DNA of 64,000 nucleotides from Branchinecta lynchi (taxonomy: Eukaryota > Arthropoda > Branchiopoda > Anostraca > Branchinectidae), in NCBI GenBank assembly GCA_023053575.1, contig JAKZAP010000021.1, forward strand, positions 18,848,212 through 18,912,211, written 5' to 3'. Below, one piece after another: positions 1 through 9,819 of this stretch. The position numbers and the translations under genes are program-made. A model generated the notes under the pieces. It was not told where the DNA came from and searched no databases. It worked only from the letters and a program-made list of their open reading frames with translations. The stretch's first letter is position 1, and every line of letters begins with the position of its first letter.

Positions 1-626
1 TACAAATAAAACTTTAACTTTTAATAATTTTCCGGTTTCGGCCGGATTCCGGGCGAACTACTTGTCCGGGTAGAAAATTGTTTTCACAGAAAAATTCAGC
101 ATGTTTTCTTACCCCTAGATAGAACATCTAATCAACTCCAAATAAAACTTTTACTTTTAACAAACTTTCCGGTTTTAGCCGGATTCTGGGCGAACTACGT
201 ATCTGGCAAGAAAATGGTTTTCACCGTCGAGTTTTACCCCTACCCCTAAATCGAACATCTAATCACTTTTAACAGACTTTCCGGTTTTGGCCGGATTCCG
301 GGCGAACTACTTGTCGGGCGAGAAAATGATTTTCACCATCATGCTCAGCATGTCTTCTTACCCCATAATGGACTATCACATTATCTGTTTAAGAATATTT
401 CATTTGCCCCTTAATTTAAACCCCTTCCCCACCCCTAAATGTAGGGCTACAGATCCCATCTACGAACCTGACCTTACTCTTGACCCAAAGAATCCTCACA
501 CCAAGTTTCATCAAAATATCTCACTCGCTTCGAGAGTTAAAGTGCACAAAGACGGACGGACGGACATACGGGCAAATTTTGCGATGTCATAGGTATCCCT
601 CCACTTACGTTTTGGGATCCCAAAAA
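1..626 (-). mobile_element. Family A element (137-bp array), truncated by window edge
   Basis: The stretch is built of diverged units of about 137 bp, each containing a CCGG-TTTTGGCCGG block, a GAGAAAATGGTTTTCACC block and a CCCCTAAATCGAACATCTAATC block. The unique flank that follows (a short GACGGACGGACG run, then CACTTACGTTTTGGGATCCC) is the family's characteristic terminus, here near 613-626. The terminus lies on the right, so this copy is opposite to those at 6.0 and 19.4 kb. Open frames here are repeat frames because the unit is not a multiple of three. Function unknown. Confidence 0.8.
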
Positions 627-659
627 GCAATAGAAACCAATTCTATGTGCCCAGTTTAC

Positions 660-1190
660 AAAAACAAAGGAAAAGTGACGTAATAACAACAGGATAAATG
701 ACATAGCCTAATGGAAAGCCATCAGTTATACTTTTCTAATTATGTTCCCCTGAACAGCACTTTCCAGCAAAAGATAATCCGTAGTTACTACGCATGACGT
801 CACCAATTCTGGCTTTTTGCCGTCAATGCTGGAAGGATTTTTCTATTTTCCAGCAGAGTATCATGCCACGGGCGAATCCGACCAATCGCGTTAAAGAGAT
901 GCGTAGTTACCACGCTTACTACGCTCCCGAGCATGGTAAGCAAATAGTTACTGTTAGTTACTATTTGGAGAAGGTTGGAATGGTCAGCGTAGTAATTTTT
1001 TACGAGGTCGGAACGAAAATAGTAACTATTTGTTACTATTGTTAGAAGGGTGGAACACGCTCTAGGAGTACAAAAACAAAGGAAAAGTGACGTCACAACA
1101 ACAGGATAAATTAAATAGCGTAATGGAAAGCCATCAGTTATAGTTTTCTAGTTATGTTGCTTGAACAGCACTTTCCAGCAAAAGATAATC
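660..1190. repeat. Direct repeats of about 125 bp flanking a GAGCGTG element
   Basis: Positions 660-780 and 1072-1190 are near-identical (both read GGAAAAGTGACGT, then CCATCAGTTATA, then TTTCCAGCAAAAGATAATCC). They bracket the first copy of the GAGCGTG-ended element. This looks like a tandem duplication that removed the left terminus of that copy. Confidence 0.7.
781..1062 (+). mobile_element. Family B inverted-repeat element, left end missing
   Basis: About 280 bp ending in GGTGGAACACGCTC, the inverse of the GAGCGTGTTCCACCC start seen in other copies. The interior carries repeated AGTTACTA/TAGTAACT motifs and GACGTCAC. No coding potential, so it is a non-autonomous DNA element. The left terminal repeat has been replaced by the flanking duplication. 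Confidence 0.65.
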
Positions 1191-1369
1191 CTGTTATGCT
1201 GGGTTGCTGATGGATGATAAGCGCCAGATTTCGCGTCCTATTGGCGCGATTTAATTAGGCTTCTTTTTCTTATTTTTGTTTAAGAAAAATGGTAACAATT
1301 GAAAACAGGCATCAACACACAAAGAAAGAGCACAATGCCGAACCGGACAGTGTAGAGAAACACAATTAG

Positions 1370-1652
1370 GAGCGTGTTCCACCCTACTTACCGTAGTTAC
1401 TACGCCTGACGTCACGAATTCTGGCTTTTTGCCGTCAAGGCTGGAACAATTTGTCTATTTCCCAGCAGAGTATCATGCCACGGGCGAATCCTACCAATCA
1501 CTGAAGAGATGAGCTACCGAGCATGGTAAGTAAATAGTTACTGTTAGTTACTATTTCGAGAAGGTTGGAACGGTCAGCGTAGTAACTTTTTACGAGGTCG
1601 GAACGAAAATAGTAACTAATAGTTACTACTGTTAGAAGGGTGGAACACGTTC
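1370..1652 (+). mobile_element. Family B inverted-repeat element, complete
   Basis: It starts GAGCGTGTTCCACCC and ends GGGTGGAACACGTTC, giving terminal inverted repeats of about 15 bp. The interior matches the copies at 781, 50,084 and 53,008. The superfamily is not assigned because no consistent short target duplication is seen across copies. Confidence 0.75.
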
Positions 1653-1689
1653 TAGGAGTATTATCTATGCTAGTCGATTGCGCTAATAG

Positions 1690-1865
1690 GTAAGTCAGCT
1701 GAGATTTATGCCAGCAATGTTCCGTCCTTTCTTGGCAATAACTCTCTCGGGCTGTAGTTGAACCTGCAAAATCCGTTTTGCAGGTTCGTTCCCTTAATAA
1801 CAGACCGAAGAGTACACTTGCCAAGAAGGGCCGAAATACTGTTGGAATAAATCGCAGCTGACTCC
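1690..1865. mobile_element. Penelope-like terminal-repeat remnant with decayed hammerhead core
   Basis: An imperfect palindrome: GTCAGCTGAGATTTAT near 1,693 mirrors AAATCGCAGCTGAC near 1,848. The right arm has CCGAAGA at 1805-1811 and GAAA at 1833-1836 around a CTTGCCAAGAAGGG stem-loop, with the family's 32-nt spacing. The first box is mutated from CTGAAGA to CCGAAGA, so this copy should be inactive. The left arm holds a more degraded version near 1,711-1,750. Confidence 0.6.
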
Positions 1866-1967
1866 CATACATTAATGGACGTGATCATCACCAGTTCAAC
1901 AAATACCTTATGGTGAAAACAACATCAATTGGCTGGAACACACCCTCAAACTACCAACATGACTTAC

Positions 1968-2126
1968 CTTCAGCTTCCTTTGAATATCTTCAGCAGAAAT
2001 GGGTCTTGGAGACGACGGCGATCTCGCTCTAGGGGGGGAGCCAGTGCTGGGAGCCAATACTACTTCATATTTCACCCCTCCTTTGCTTTTTTCTTCACCT
2101 CTGATTTCTGTTGCTTTTGATTCCAT
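1968..2126 (-). CDS. Stathmin, first coding exon
   Basis: Fifty-three codons from an ATG at 2126 to a consensus donor (AAG|GTAAGT) at 1968, phase 0. The peptide begins MESKATEIRGEEKSKGG and continues through YEVVLA to SAEDIQRKLK. This is the stathmin N-terminal pattern: TEIR..EKS.GG..YEV.LA, then a Pro/Ser linker, then an EEIQ.KL helix start. Stathmins bind two tubulin dimers and promote microtubule disassembly; SP phosphosites in the linker relieve this. Here the linker contains ARSPSSPRP, giving two SP sites. An acceptor-like TTTTCAG lies just upstream near 2,177 and another CAG lies near 2,142, so the preceding exon is non-coding or encodes an alternative N-terminus. The tubulin-binding helix exons must lie beyond the left edge: nothing in 1-1,967 encodes them. 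An isolated retained exon cannot be excluded. Confidence 0.8.
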
Positions 2127-2189
2127 TTTTGGTTTCCTGACAGGTTGCTGAACCAAAACTGGTAATGCTGAAAATGAGATCACAGACAT

Positions 2190-2724
2190 GATTACTGTGA
2201 TTAATGGGCCATGAAGCTAAAGATACAACATGCTATGCTTGTTAATATAAAGCCATTTTCATAACTGATCCACCCGGGCAAAGGGAGGGTAATAATATGG
2301 CTATCTATAATGCCCAAGGATGGTTTGCAGATTTCCAGCATGAAAATTTTCAGGAATGAAATAAGCTGCTGCAAAACCATCGACAATCAGAATTCATTTG
2401 CAGTACCCAACAAGAACTGTGTAGCTTTATCTGTAGGTGTATGAAAAAGTTTTGTGTATTGACATGCAGTAGGAGAAATTTAGAAACACTACAGTATCCA
2501 GTAGCATCTAGTCTTGCTATAGTAGCATGCAATTGCAACAGTTACTGCTCTATGCTACTAAAGCTTACAAATTTAAATAACTAATTTTCAAACAATTTCC
2601 ATAGAGTAGGTTAGGTCAAGGTTAGGGTTAAAAAGAATTTGGCATAAGGTAATCTGGGTTCATCATATTTTGGCATCAGATCTTCGCAGTAATATGTGGG
2701 ACACATTTTAGCTCTCAATATTAT
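2190..2724. other. Upstream of stathmin exon, nothing identified
   Basis: Low-complexity AT-rich DNA without a supportable exon. It presumably contains stathmin intron or 5' region on the minus strand, but I see no promoter element that I can defend. Confidence 0.4.
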
Positions 2725-3066
2725 GTGGCAAATGGTGTATGGCAAGGACGAACTGGATCTCCTTTCCTAAACAACTCATATATTAAGAGTCTCAATAAAG
2801 TACTATATTCTGCTTTGGTTGGTTGTTTTATAGGTGGCATATGCTTCAACAATATTAGCTACATGGACTTGTTTTATTCGCTCAAAGTGTCAATGCTCTG
2901 AATATACTTCTAAGTGGTTGCAAACAATTTGCACTTGAATGTGATACTGTATTCAACACAGATAAAACCTTGTGCATGGCTTTCATTCTGACTGCGTTAA
3001 AAACCAAGATAATTCCCCAGTAAATTTTAGTTCGAATTGTCTGAAATTTGTTCAAGAATATAAATA

Positions 3067-3274
3067 TTCCTTCAGCCCAAGCTGACTGCAAATCATATTT
3101 AATAGTGCAAAACGGATATGTCAGATGAATTTTATTAGAGGTATATTTCGGCCCTTCTTGGCAAGGGTCCTCTTCAGGCTCTATGCCACTCAAGCTGGAA
3201 AAAGAACTTGTGGGAAACACCACAAGTTCGTTCGTTTCAAAATTCAGCTGTCGTATCCATTTTGCTCTATCAAA
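3067..3274 (-). mobile_element. Penelope-like terminal-repeat insert inside the LINE, 16-bp target duplication
   Basis: It is flanked by TTCAAGAATATAAATA at 3051-3066 and TTCAAGAATATAGATA at 3275-3290, a 16-bp target duplication with one mismatch. The insert is a partial palindrome (AAACGGATATGTCAG near the left, CAGCTGTCGTATCC near the right). Its minus strand carries the hammerhead-like core at 3146-3177. Confidence 0.75.
3146..3177 (-). ncRNA. Hammerhead ribozyme-like core
   Basis: On the minus strand CTGAAGA (3177-3171) is followed by a stem-loop whose CCCTT and AAGGG arms can pair, then GAAA (3149-3146). This is the invariant CUGANGA/GAAA pair of a hammerhead. Downstream lies CATATCCG, which supplies an ATC triplet at the expected cleavage side. 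Pairing of stem I is poor, so catalysis is unproven. Confidence 0.55.
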
Positions 3275-3850
3275 TTCAAGAATATAGATACCTCAGTTTT
3301 GGGTTTACCCCAGACTTTTGTGGTACCATTCATCTAAGATCTCTTATAAATAGTTTTTGCATCAGACTTAAATTTATGACCAGAAGGTTTCATCATTGTT
3401 CTCAATCAATTCGTGATAGCCTTTTCCATACTTTTTTGTTCCAATTCTATGGCATTAAACTATCCACAAATTTTATTGCAAATGCAATCAATGTGACACG
3501 GGTAATGTACAATAATTTTTATCATAAATTGAATAGGCTAACTTGACAATGCAGTGAATCTAGCATGTTTGGCATCTAATAATGTTATCTCATTTTACAA
3601 GATTAAGCGAAAATCTGGATTTCACTGAACTGTTGGCTATAAAAATCCAAAAACAGCCTCATCCAAGTTCTATGCTTTCCCATTTTTCAGCTGACCTTGC
3701 CACTCTGGCAGGATTGGCATGATAGCTTACATTCCATTTGTGTGTTATAGAGTATGTTATGTTTGATGTGTCATAGTAGTTTGTATTTTTCTGTCAATGT
3801 ATAATTATGGCCCTTGGCTGAAATAAAGCTATAATATAATATAGAATATA

Positions 3851-5597
3851 GTCTAAGTCTATAGTCTAATCAGCGATTTGTGACATAATGATACTACGCC
3901 TATTAGGGTACATTGGTCTTAATAAGCTTGGATCACCAATGCCACTTCATACTCTTGGGGGAAGAGGATAATCCCGTATTTGAGAAATCTTGGTTGGTTG
4001 GAAGATATTTCAAAGGATTTCTAGACAAACAAAAACTTTCTTTGCAATTTCTGAATTAACAGAGTATGTCAGGAAATTATAACTTAAAGACATGGCTAAT
4101 ATGCATTCATGCTTCATGATAAGGTATCAATAAGGAGCTAAGAGCCTTTCATGATCTGCTCCATTTCTTTTCAGGTAAGATACAAAAAATGAAATTGCTG
4201 GGAAAAGCACTGCATTCCTCTCTCTTCTTGGCTTGCTTTGCTAGGGTAATGATTTCTCCTTCTAATGAAGGTTGCCAAAAACATGTAATTTAAAATTTAG
4301 ATGAAAAAAGCCTGCCCTGTATTCTGGTTGTCTCATACTGGTCTGCTAAATGAGAGAATAACCAGGTTCTGAGAAATGGAAGAATTCTTGTAAATATGAG
4401 TTATCTCTTATGTCAGTAACCGCTCAGGAATGGGAGACTGAAATGATGAATCTCTTATGTCGGTTACCGCTCGAGAATGGGAGACTGAAATGATGATTTG
4501 AAAATGGTGCTCATATCAGTTATCTCTCATTTTAGACACCTCTCATTTAAGAAAAGGCTCAGCTTCAAAAGATCTAAAGCTTCTCTGTCTTAATGCTGGA
4601 CCAGATCTCACTCTAAGACCTAGGACAACATATTAACACCTCACAGGTTTTCCATACTTTTTTAGCCTAAAAAGTCTTAGTTTGTACAGGAGGGGTATCC
4701 AACCTCAGACAAGATTTAAAATTTCCACAGAAATCTTTCCTTCAGAATAATCTATGTGGCTTAAAAAGGAACCAATAAATATGACCGACATACTAGATTG
4801 AAGCTAAATGAATGGTTAACATATTGGATAAATAAATATTACTTCAACGTTTCTTGTTAAATATATTTCTCTTTTCAAAGAAGATCCCTTTATTCTAGCC
4901 TTATACAAAGTGATGAAAAAGGCAAAGTTAACAAGTGAATAGCTAGAAAATCCCATTTCAAAGCAGGTTCAAAACAAAGAAAAGGCACACAACTTGAATA
5001 TTACTGGACACATGAATGTTCAGGAAAGTCATATTTTGCTTCTTGACTGAGGACAGCATGTACGTTTCATTTTTAACATTGTATAAAAACGAGGTCAGGT
5101 ATCCGTCCTGTACTTAGTAGTAAGATCAGAGTAAGACCTCACACATACAGCTTAGTTTTAATAAATGAAGGAACTAAATTCTTCTGAAAAACTGATAAGA
5201 TCTTCCTCTATTGAGCACATTCAAAATATCTTTAGACCTACATTTATATGTTAGGTGCTGTGATTTACAGTCTGGTTTTGTCAGGTCACCGGACACAAAA
5301 AGGCACTGCAACAACTGACAGATCATTTTTCACAGCAAATAGTCTCTGGCCTAACTAACAATTCAAAACTGAACCAGAATGCAAGCAGAAAAGACTATCT
5401 ATAATCTAAACTTAACTGAGCATGCTTGCTTACCTGCTATTAGACCGGCACAAGCGCAAGCGTCGATTTGAACCCAGTGCTAAATTTTTGAAAGTTGACA
5501 ACACAAAATGAGATATATCCTTAGTAAGAATGGAATAATAAGAAAAATATATTATTCCTTTAGATAAATGACCACATTTTAAGTATTTCAAGAATAC
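3851..5597. other. Unassigned AT-rich stretch with one 47-bp tandem duplication
   Basis: No exon or transposon terminus recognised. Two adjacent near-identical 47-bp units lie at about 4,399-4,492 (each containing ATCTCTTATGTC and GGGAGACTGAAATGATGA). The rest looks like unique or very old sequence. Confidence 0.45.
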
Positions 5598-5691
5598 AAA
5601 AGAAGATAGATGCTCGTTCAGCCCAAGCTGACTACGAATCATATTTGATGGTGCAAAACGGATAAGTCAGCTACATTTTATCAGAGCTCTA

Positions 5692-5723
5692 TTTCGGCCC
5701 TTCTTGGCAGGGGTCCTCTTCAG
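5692..5723 (-). ncRNA. Hammerhead ribozyme-like core, left arm
   Basis: Minus-strand CTGAAGA (5723-5717), then a stem II with GG, a bulged A, CCC(C/T)T and a GCCAAG loop, then GAAA (5695-5692). AGCT/AGCT and ATA/TAT segments downstream can form stem III, ending TTATC-CG. Confidence 0.6.
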
Positions 5724-5801
5724 GCTCAAGCTGCTTAAGCTGGACCAGAGCTGGACAAGGTCATTTTCCAGCTTTTGGCAAGTTCATTTTCCAGCTTGAG
5801 C

Positions 5802-5833
5802 CTGAAGAGGACCCTTGCCAAGAAGGGCCGAAA
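5802..5833 (+). ncRNA. Hammerhead ribozyme-like core, right arm
   Basis: CTGAAGA (5802-5808), then stem II (GG, bulged A, CCCTT, loop GCCAAG, AAGGG, CC), then GAAA (5830-5833). Stem III can form from ATA/TAT plus AGCT/AGCT around an A-rich loop, ending at TTATC followed by CG. One of the best preserved copies. Confidence 0.62.
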
Positions 5834-6040
5834 TATAGCTCTAATAAAATGCAGCTGTTATCCGTTTTAAACCGTCAAATACTAAAGAAGATCCATTTTG
5901 TAACGTAGCAGCTTAGCAATTTTTTTTTACAAAAGAAATTTGATTTCTAGCCCAAGACTTATTTTTATCCCTGTAAACATTCGGCCATGCGGGGATGCAG
6001 GTACTTCCAATATTTTCACTTCTCATGATTCATGACTCAG

Positions 6041-7462
6041 GTTTTTGGGATCCCAAAACGTAAGTGGAGGGATGCCTATGACATCGCAAAAGTTGTCCGT
6101 CTGTCCGTCCGTCCGTCCGTCCGTCTGTAAGCACGATAACTCTCGAAGGGAATGAGATATTTTGATGAAACTTGGTGTGAGGGTTCGTTGGGTCGTCGGA
6201 CCAGTCAAGTTCGTAGATGGGCTTTGTAGCTCTACATTTAGGGGTGGGGGAGGGGATTCAAATTAAGGGACAAACAAAATGTTTTGAAACAGCTAATGTG
6301 ATAGTCGATTATGGGGTAAGAAGACATGCTGAACACGATGGTGAAAACCATTTTGTCATCGGACAAGTAGTTCGCCCGGAATCCGGCCAAAACCGGAAAG
6401 TTTGTTGAAAGTAAAAGTTTTATTTGAAGTTTATTAGATGTTCGATTTAGGCGTAGGAAGAAATGCTGAAGACGATGGTGAAAATTATTTTCTCGACGGA
6501 CAAGTATTTCGCCCGGAATCCGGCCCAAACCGGAAAGTTTATTGAAAGTAAAAGTTTTATTTGAAATTGATTAGATGTTCGATTTAGGGGTAGGAAGACA
6601 TGCTGAAAACGATGGTGAAAACTATTTTCTCGACGGACAAGTATTTCGCCCGGAATCCGGCCCAAACCGGAAAGTTTGTTGAAAGTAAAAGTTTTATTTG
6701 AAGTTGATTAAATGTTCGATTTAGAGGTAGGAAGACATGCTGAAGACGATGGTGAAAACTATTTTCTCGACGGACAAGTATTTCGACCGGAATCCTGCCC
6801 AAACCGGAAAGTTTGTCAAAATTAAAAGTTTTATTTGGAGTTGATTAGATGTTCGATTTAGGGCAAGAAGACATGCTGAACACTTATGTGAAAACAAGTT
6901 TCTACCCGGACATGTATAGTTCGTCCGGAATCCGGCCAAAACCGGAAAACTGTTGGAAGTCAAAGTTTTATTTCTAGTTGATTAGATAAGCGATTTAGGG
7001 GTAAGAAGAGATGCTGAGTCCCTGTGTGACAATCATATTTTACCCGGACATATAGTTCGACCGGAATCCGGCTGGAATCGGAAAATTTGTTATAAGCTAA
7101 ATTTCTATTTGAAGTTGATTAGATGTTCATTACTGGGGAAAGAAGATACCCTGATTTCGTGTTTGAGCTTTCTTTTTTCGCCGGACAAGTAGTTCTGGAG
7201 TTCGGCCGGAACCGGGAAATTAGCAGAAGTGGCAGGAAGTTTTCGTCAAAACAGATATGATAGGGGTAAACACACATGCTGAATCCAAATCTGAACTTGG
7301 TTTTCTCAGGTGATTAACTATTTTGCCTTAATCTGTTTCTGAATTTTAATTGTAAAAATGTTCAAGGAGTCTGGCGAAGACTGGATCTGGCTAAGACAAG
7401 ACCCTGTTGTCTTGATCAGATATTGAATTTTTGGGATCCCATCGAAACCTTTGGTCTTGTTT
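6041..7462 (+). mobile_element. Family A element, complete
   Basis: It starts GTTTTTGGGATCCCAAAACG and ends TTTTTGGGATCCCATCG followed by AAACCTTTGGTCTTGTT. After the start come a GTCCGTCCGTCC run, a block with GATGAAACTTGGTGTGAGG and a GTAGATGGGCT block. About six units of roughly 137 bp follow, from 6,330 to 7,130, then a more unique tail. Long frames on the minus strand at 6447-6665, 6584-6802 and 6721-6963 are offset by exactly 137 bp and are repeat artefacts. Confidence 0.85.
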
Positions 7463-7642
7463 TTTAATCTCATTATTGTGCTGCGAGAGCAACACTTTGG
7501 TTTAGTCGTGTTTTCTTCTTTTTTTTCCTAGTACCCTGATTTGAGCTTATTCTCAGAAAGTGGTAAGAGTCTAACCTGCGCGGTTTTACGGATGAATATG
7601 ACATATATTTTGGAAAGCTCTGTAGAACTCTTGCTTGGGACC

Positions 7643-7860
7643 CAGGGGCGTCACGACTGGAAGCGGAGGGCCCCCCCCCCCCAATGCTGTCGGTCAGTCG
7701 GTAAAAATAACTGAGTTGATTATATATTGTTGTAAAATAAACAGTTGATTTTTTTCACGAAAACAGTCGGTTTTTCTGAAAATCAGTCGGTAAAATTTAC
7801 CAGCCAGTCGGTAAATGCTTTGCCCCCCCCCCCCAAACCTTTTGGCTAGTAACGCCTCTG
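7643..7860 (+). mobile_element. Short hAT-like non-autonomous element (family C)
   Basis: Termini CAGGGGCGTCACGACTGG and CTAGTAACGCCTCTG, with poly-C/poly-G runs just inside each end and GTCGGTAAA motifs internally. The terminal CAGRGGCG pattern is hAT-type. The target duplication is not clear for this copy. Confidence 0.7.
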
Positions 7861-7940
7861 GTCATGAAAACTTTCAGTATTTCCAGTGAATACGTATAGA
7901 CGGTCAGAAGATGTCATGATTCACTACGAGGTGAATCATG

Positions 7941-8354
7941 AGGCGTACTCTCGCCGTTCCCCGCGGACTCCACTTGCTGAGTCACCGCGTTTTTGTTTGT
8001 CCCGGGGACTCACTCCCCGTATTCTCGCGAGTCCCCACGGACGGGGAATGCTCTGATTATCATCACCATTATCAAAAAGGACTCCCTTTCAGATTCGGAG
8101 GGGAATCAATTTTGCTGGTGGTGGTGCAATGTAAAATTAATTAAAAATAATCACAATAAACAAAACCAAAAATAAAGTGGCTCCAGACTAATTTCGTCAA
8201 CTTCATATCTATTCTTGAAACAAAATCCGAGCTGGAAGCATTCCCCGTGTTCTCGCTGTTTCTGGCCGCGGAGTCCACGAGGAGTGACTCCCTCTATTCT
8301 CGCCGTTCCCTTTGATTCCCCGAGGAGTCCTCGGGGAACGGCGAGAATACGCCT
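7941..8354 (+). mobile_element. Family D element with AGGCGTA termini, 3-bp target duplication
   Basis: Terminal inverted repeats AGGCGTACTCTCGCCG and CGGCGAGAATACGCCT, flanked by ATG (7938-7940 and 8355-8357). No coding capacity. A 3-bp duplication fits PIF/Harbinger-like transposition, but no transposase is present to confirm it. Confidence 0.75.
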
Positions 8355-8375
8355 ATGGTGTTGATTTAACACATT

Positions 8376-9067
8376 AGGCGTATTCTTGCCGTTCCCCGAG
8401 GCAGAGGCGTCACGACGGGGGGGGGGGGCCCCCCCCCAAAGATGTCGGTAAAAAGTACCGATTTATAAAAAGTACCGATATTTTGTCAAAACAGTTGATT
8501 TTTTTTTTCATGAAAACAGTCGTTTTTTCTGAAAATTGGTAAACTTTTCGTCAAAATTGTCGGTTTTTTTGAAAATCAGTGGATTTTTCGGAAACTTAGT
8601 CGATTTTTTTCAAAATGGTACCAATTCTGGTACCAGCCAGTCGTTAAATGCCTCGTCCCCCCCCCCAAACATTTTGGCTAGTAACGCCTCTGCCCCGAGG
8701 ACTCCACTTGACAGGTCCCCGCGTTTTGGTTTGTCTTGAGGACTCATTCCCCGTATTCTCGCGAGTCCCCGCGGACGTGGAATGCTCAAATTATCATCAC
8801 CGTCATCAAAAAGGACTCCCTTTCAGATTCAGAGGGGAATCAATTTTTGCTGGTGTAGCTGCAATGTAAAATTAATTAAGAACAATCAGAATAAAAAAAA
8901 ATAAAAAAAATAAGTGGATCCAGAAATAAAATAAAGTGGATTTTTGTAAGCATTCCCCGTGTTCTCGTTGTTTTCCGGACGCGGAGTCCGCGTGGAGTCA
9001 CTCCCTCTATTCTCGCCGTTCCCTTCGATTCCCCGAGGAGTCCTCTGGGTAGGGCGAGAATATGTCT
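8376..9067 (+). mobile_element. Family D element interrupted by a hAT-like insert
   Basis: Same family as the element immediately before it, flanked by ATT (8373-8375 and 9068-9070). A family C element is inserted at 8402-8692. The two family D copies lie 21 bp apart in the same orientation. Confidence 0.75.
8402..8692 (+). mobile_element. hAT-like family C element nested in family D, 8-bp target duplication
   Basis: Termini CAGAGGCGTCACGACG and GCTAGTAACGCCTCTG. Perfect 8-bp duplications CCCCGAGG at 8394-8401 and 8693-8700 support hAT-type insertion. The interior is a series of GTCGGTTTTT/CTGAAAA motifs. Confidence 0.85.
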
Positions 9068-9819
9068 ATTGCGTAAATCCGAGAGGAATTCCGATCGGTC
9101 CTTTTCGAATGGTTTGCAAATTATAATCGATCAAACGCAGCGTTTACGCAGCCTGACGATGTGAGCCTTGCCTTTCCCGAGAGCTGTTTTGCAATAGAAT
9201 CCCATATTAGGTATTTCTTCTTTGTTTTTTTGAAGCCATGATCAGCAGGGTAATTTAAGCTGGGATGCCCCTCTTAATACACAATCAATGCAGATGACTT
9301 TTCGAAAATCTCATGATTTTCTAGCACAAATCTCATGTAACTCGTGATTTTGAAAGTTTGCGAGTGGAAACACTGTGTACCTCTATAATTTTTATAAATC
9401 ATCTATTCACCGCTTTCATCACGGTAGTAAATTTCTAAAGTTTTGCCAAGCCAGACGAGGTAAGCGAATCCCTTTCAATCTTGTGCGTCAGATAGCGGTT
9501 GGTGCTAATATCATTGAAAATAAATACAGCAGAGGTATGCTTTTCTGTTACTTTGAACAAGGAGCCTGTCGGTTTTGACAACATTTTCATACACCTTAAA
9601 GAATTGCTGGTTGAGGACCCTGAAAGCATTCCCACTCTTCGGGGTTAGCCTATTTACGAGGTACAGACAATCCAGTTGCGTACAGCACGCACTTTAAATA
9701 AAAAGGATCTTACAGGAGTATCACATCTCCCAAACAAAGTAGTACATCCAACTTGCACAGAGACTGCAATATGTATTTCATCCTTCAATTTTGAGTGAAG
9801 GTACAGGTACTGTCTAGGG
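9068..9819. other. Unassigned, with a hAT-like terminus near 9,376
   Basis: No gene seen. The segment 9,290-9,378 (CTCATGATTTT repeats ending GAGTGGAAACACTG) is related to 33,920-34,141 and 40,800-40,990. All look like the end of one dispersed repeat with a CAGTGTTTCCACT terminus. Confidence 0.45.

Larger units (their letters stand above)
2725..3850 (+). pseudogene. Dead non-LTR retrotransposon (LINE) reverse transcriptase, 5'-truncated
   Basis: From about 2,731 one frame reads NGVWQG...SPFL..SYI, the LINE RT block normally GVRQG..LSP. It continues to a block reading ISYMDLFYSL, where the catalytic YxDD has become YMDL. After a frameshift the reading continues NALNILLSGCKQFALE and NTDKTLCMAF, the usual post-YADD region. 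A Penelope-like insert at 3067-3274 interrupts it. The frame then resumes with EYRYLSF, RRFHHCSQSIRDSLF, FQFYGIKLSTNF and RVMYNNF, the conserved LINE C-terminal segment. A 3' tail with GGCCCTTGGCTGAAATAAAGC ends near 3,850. Stops, frameshifts and the YMDL change make it inactive. Confidence 0.75.
5598..5892. mobile_element. Penelope-like inverted pair carrying two hammerhead-like cores
   Basis: Two copies of the terminal repeat face each other. The left arm, on the minus strand, runs from GCAAAACGGATAAGTCAGC. The right arm mirrors it and ends TTATCCGTTTT. Target duplications AAAGAAGAT sit at 5598-5606 and 5884-5892. The spacer contains repeated TTTTCCAGCTT motifs. No protein is encoded, so this is a non-autonomous derivative. 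Confidence 0.75.

Noticed and set aside
6100..6125. GTCC/GTCCGTCC microsatellite as a CRISPR or satellite array
   Set aside because: It is a short 4-bp slippage run that is part of every family A element end; no spacer structure anywhere in the window.
6238..6963. Series of similar 72-96 codon minus-strand frames (MGRIPGEILVRREN type)
   Set aside because: They recur at exact 137-bp offsets in shifting frames within the array and again at 19.6-20.0 kb. They are repeat frames, not a gene family.
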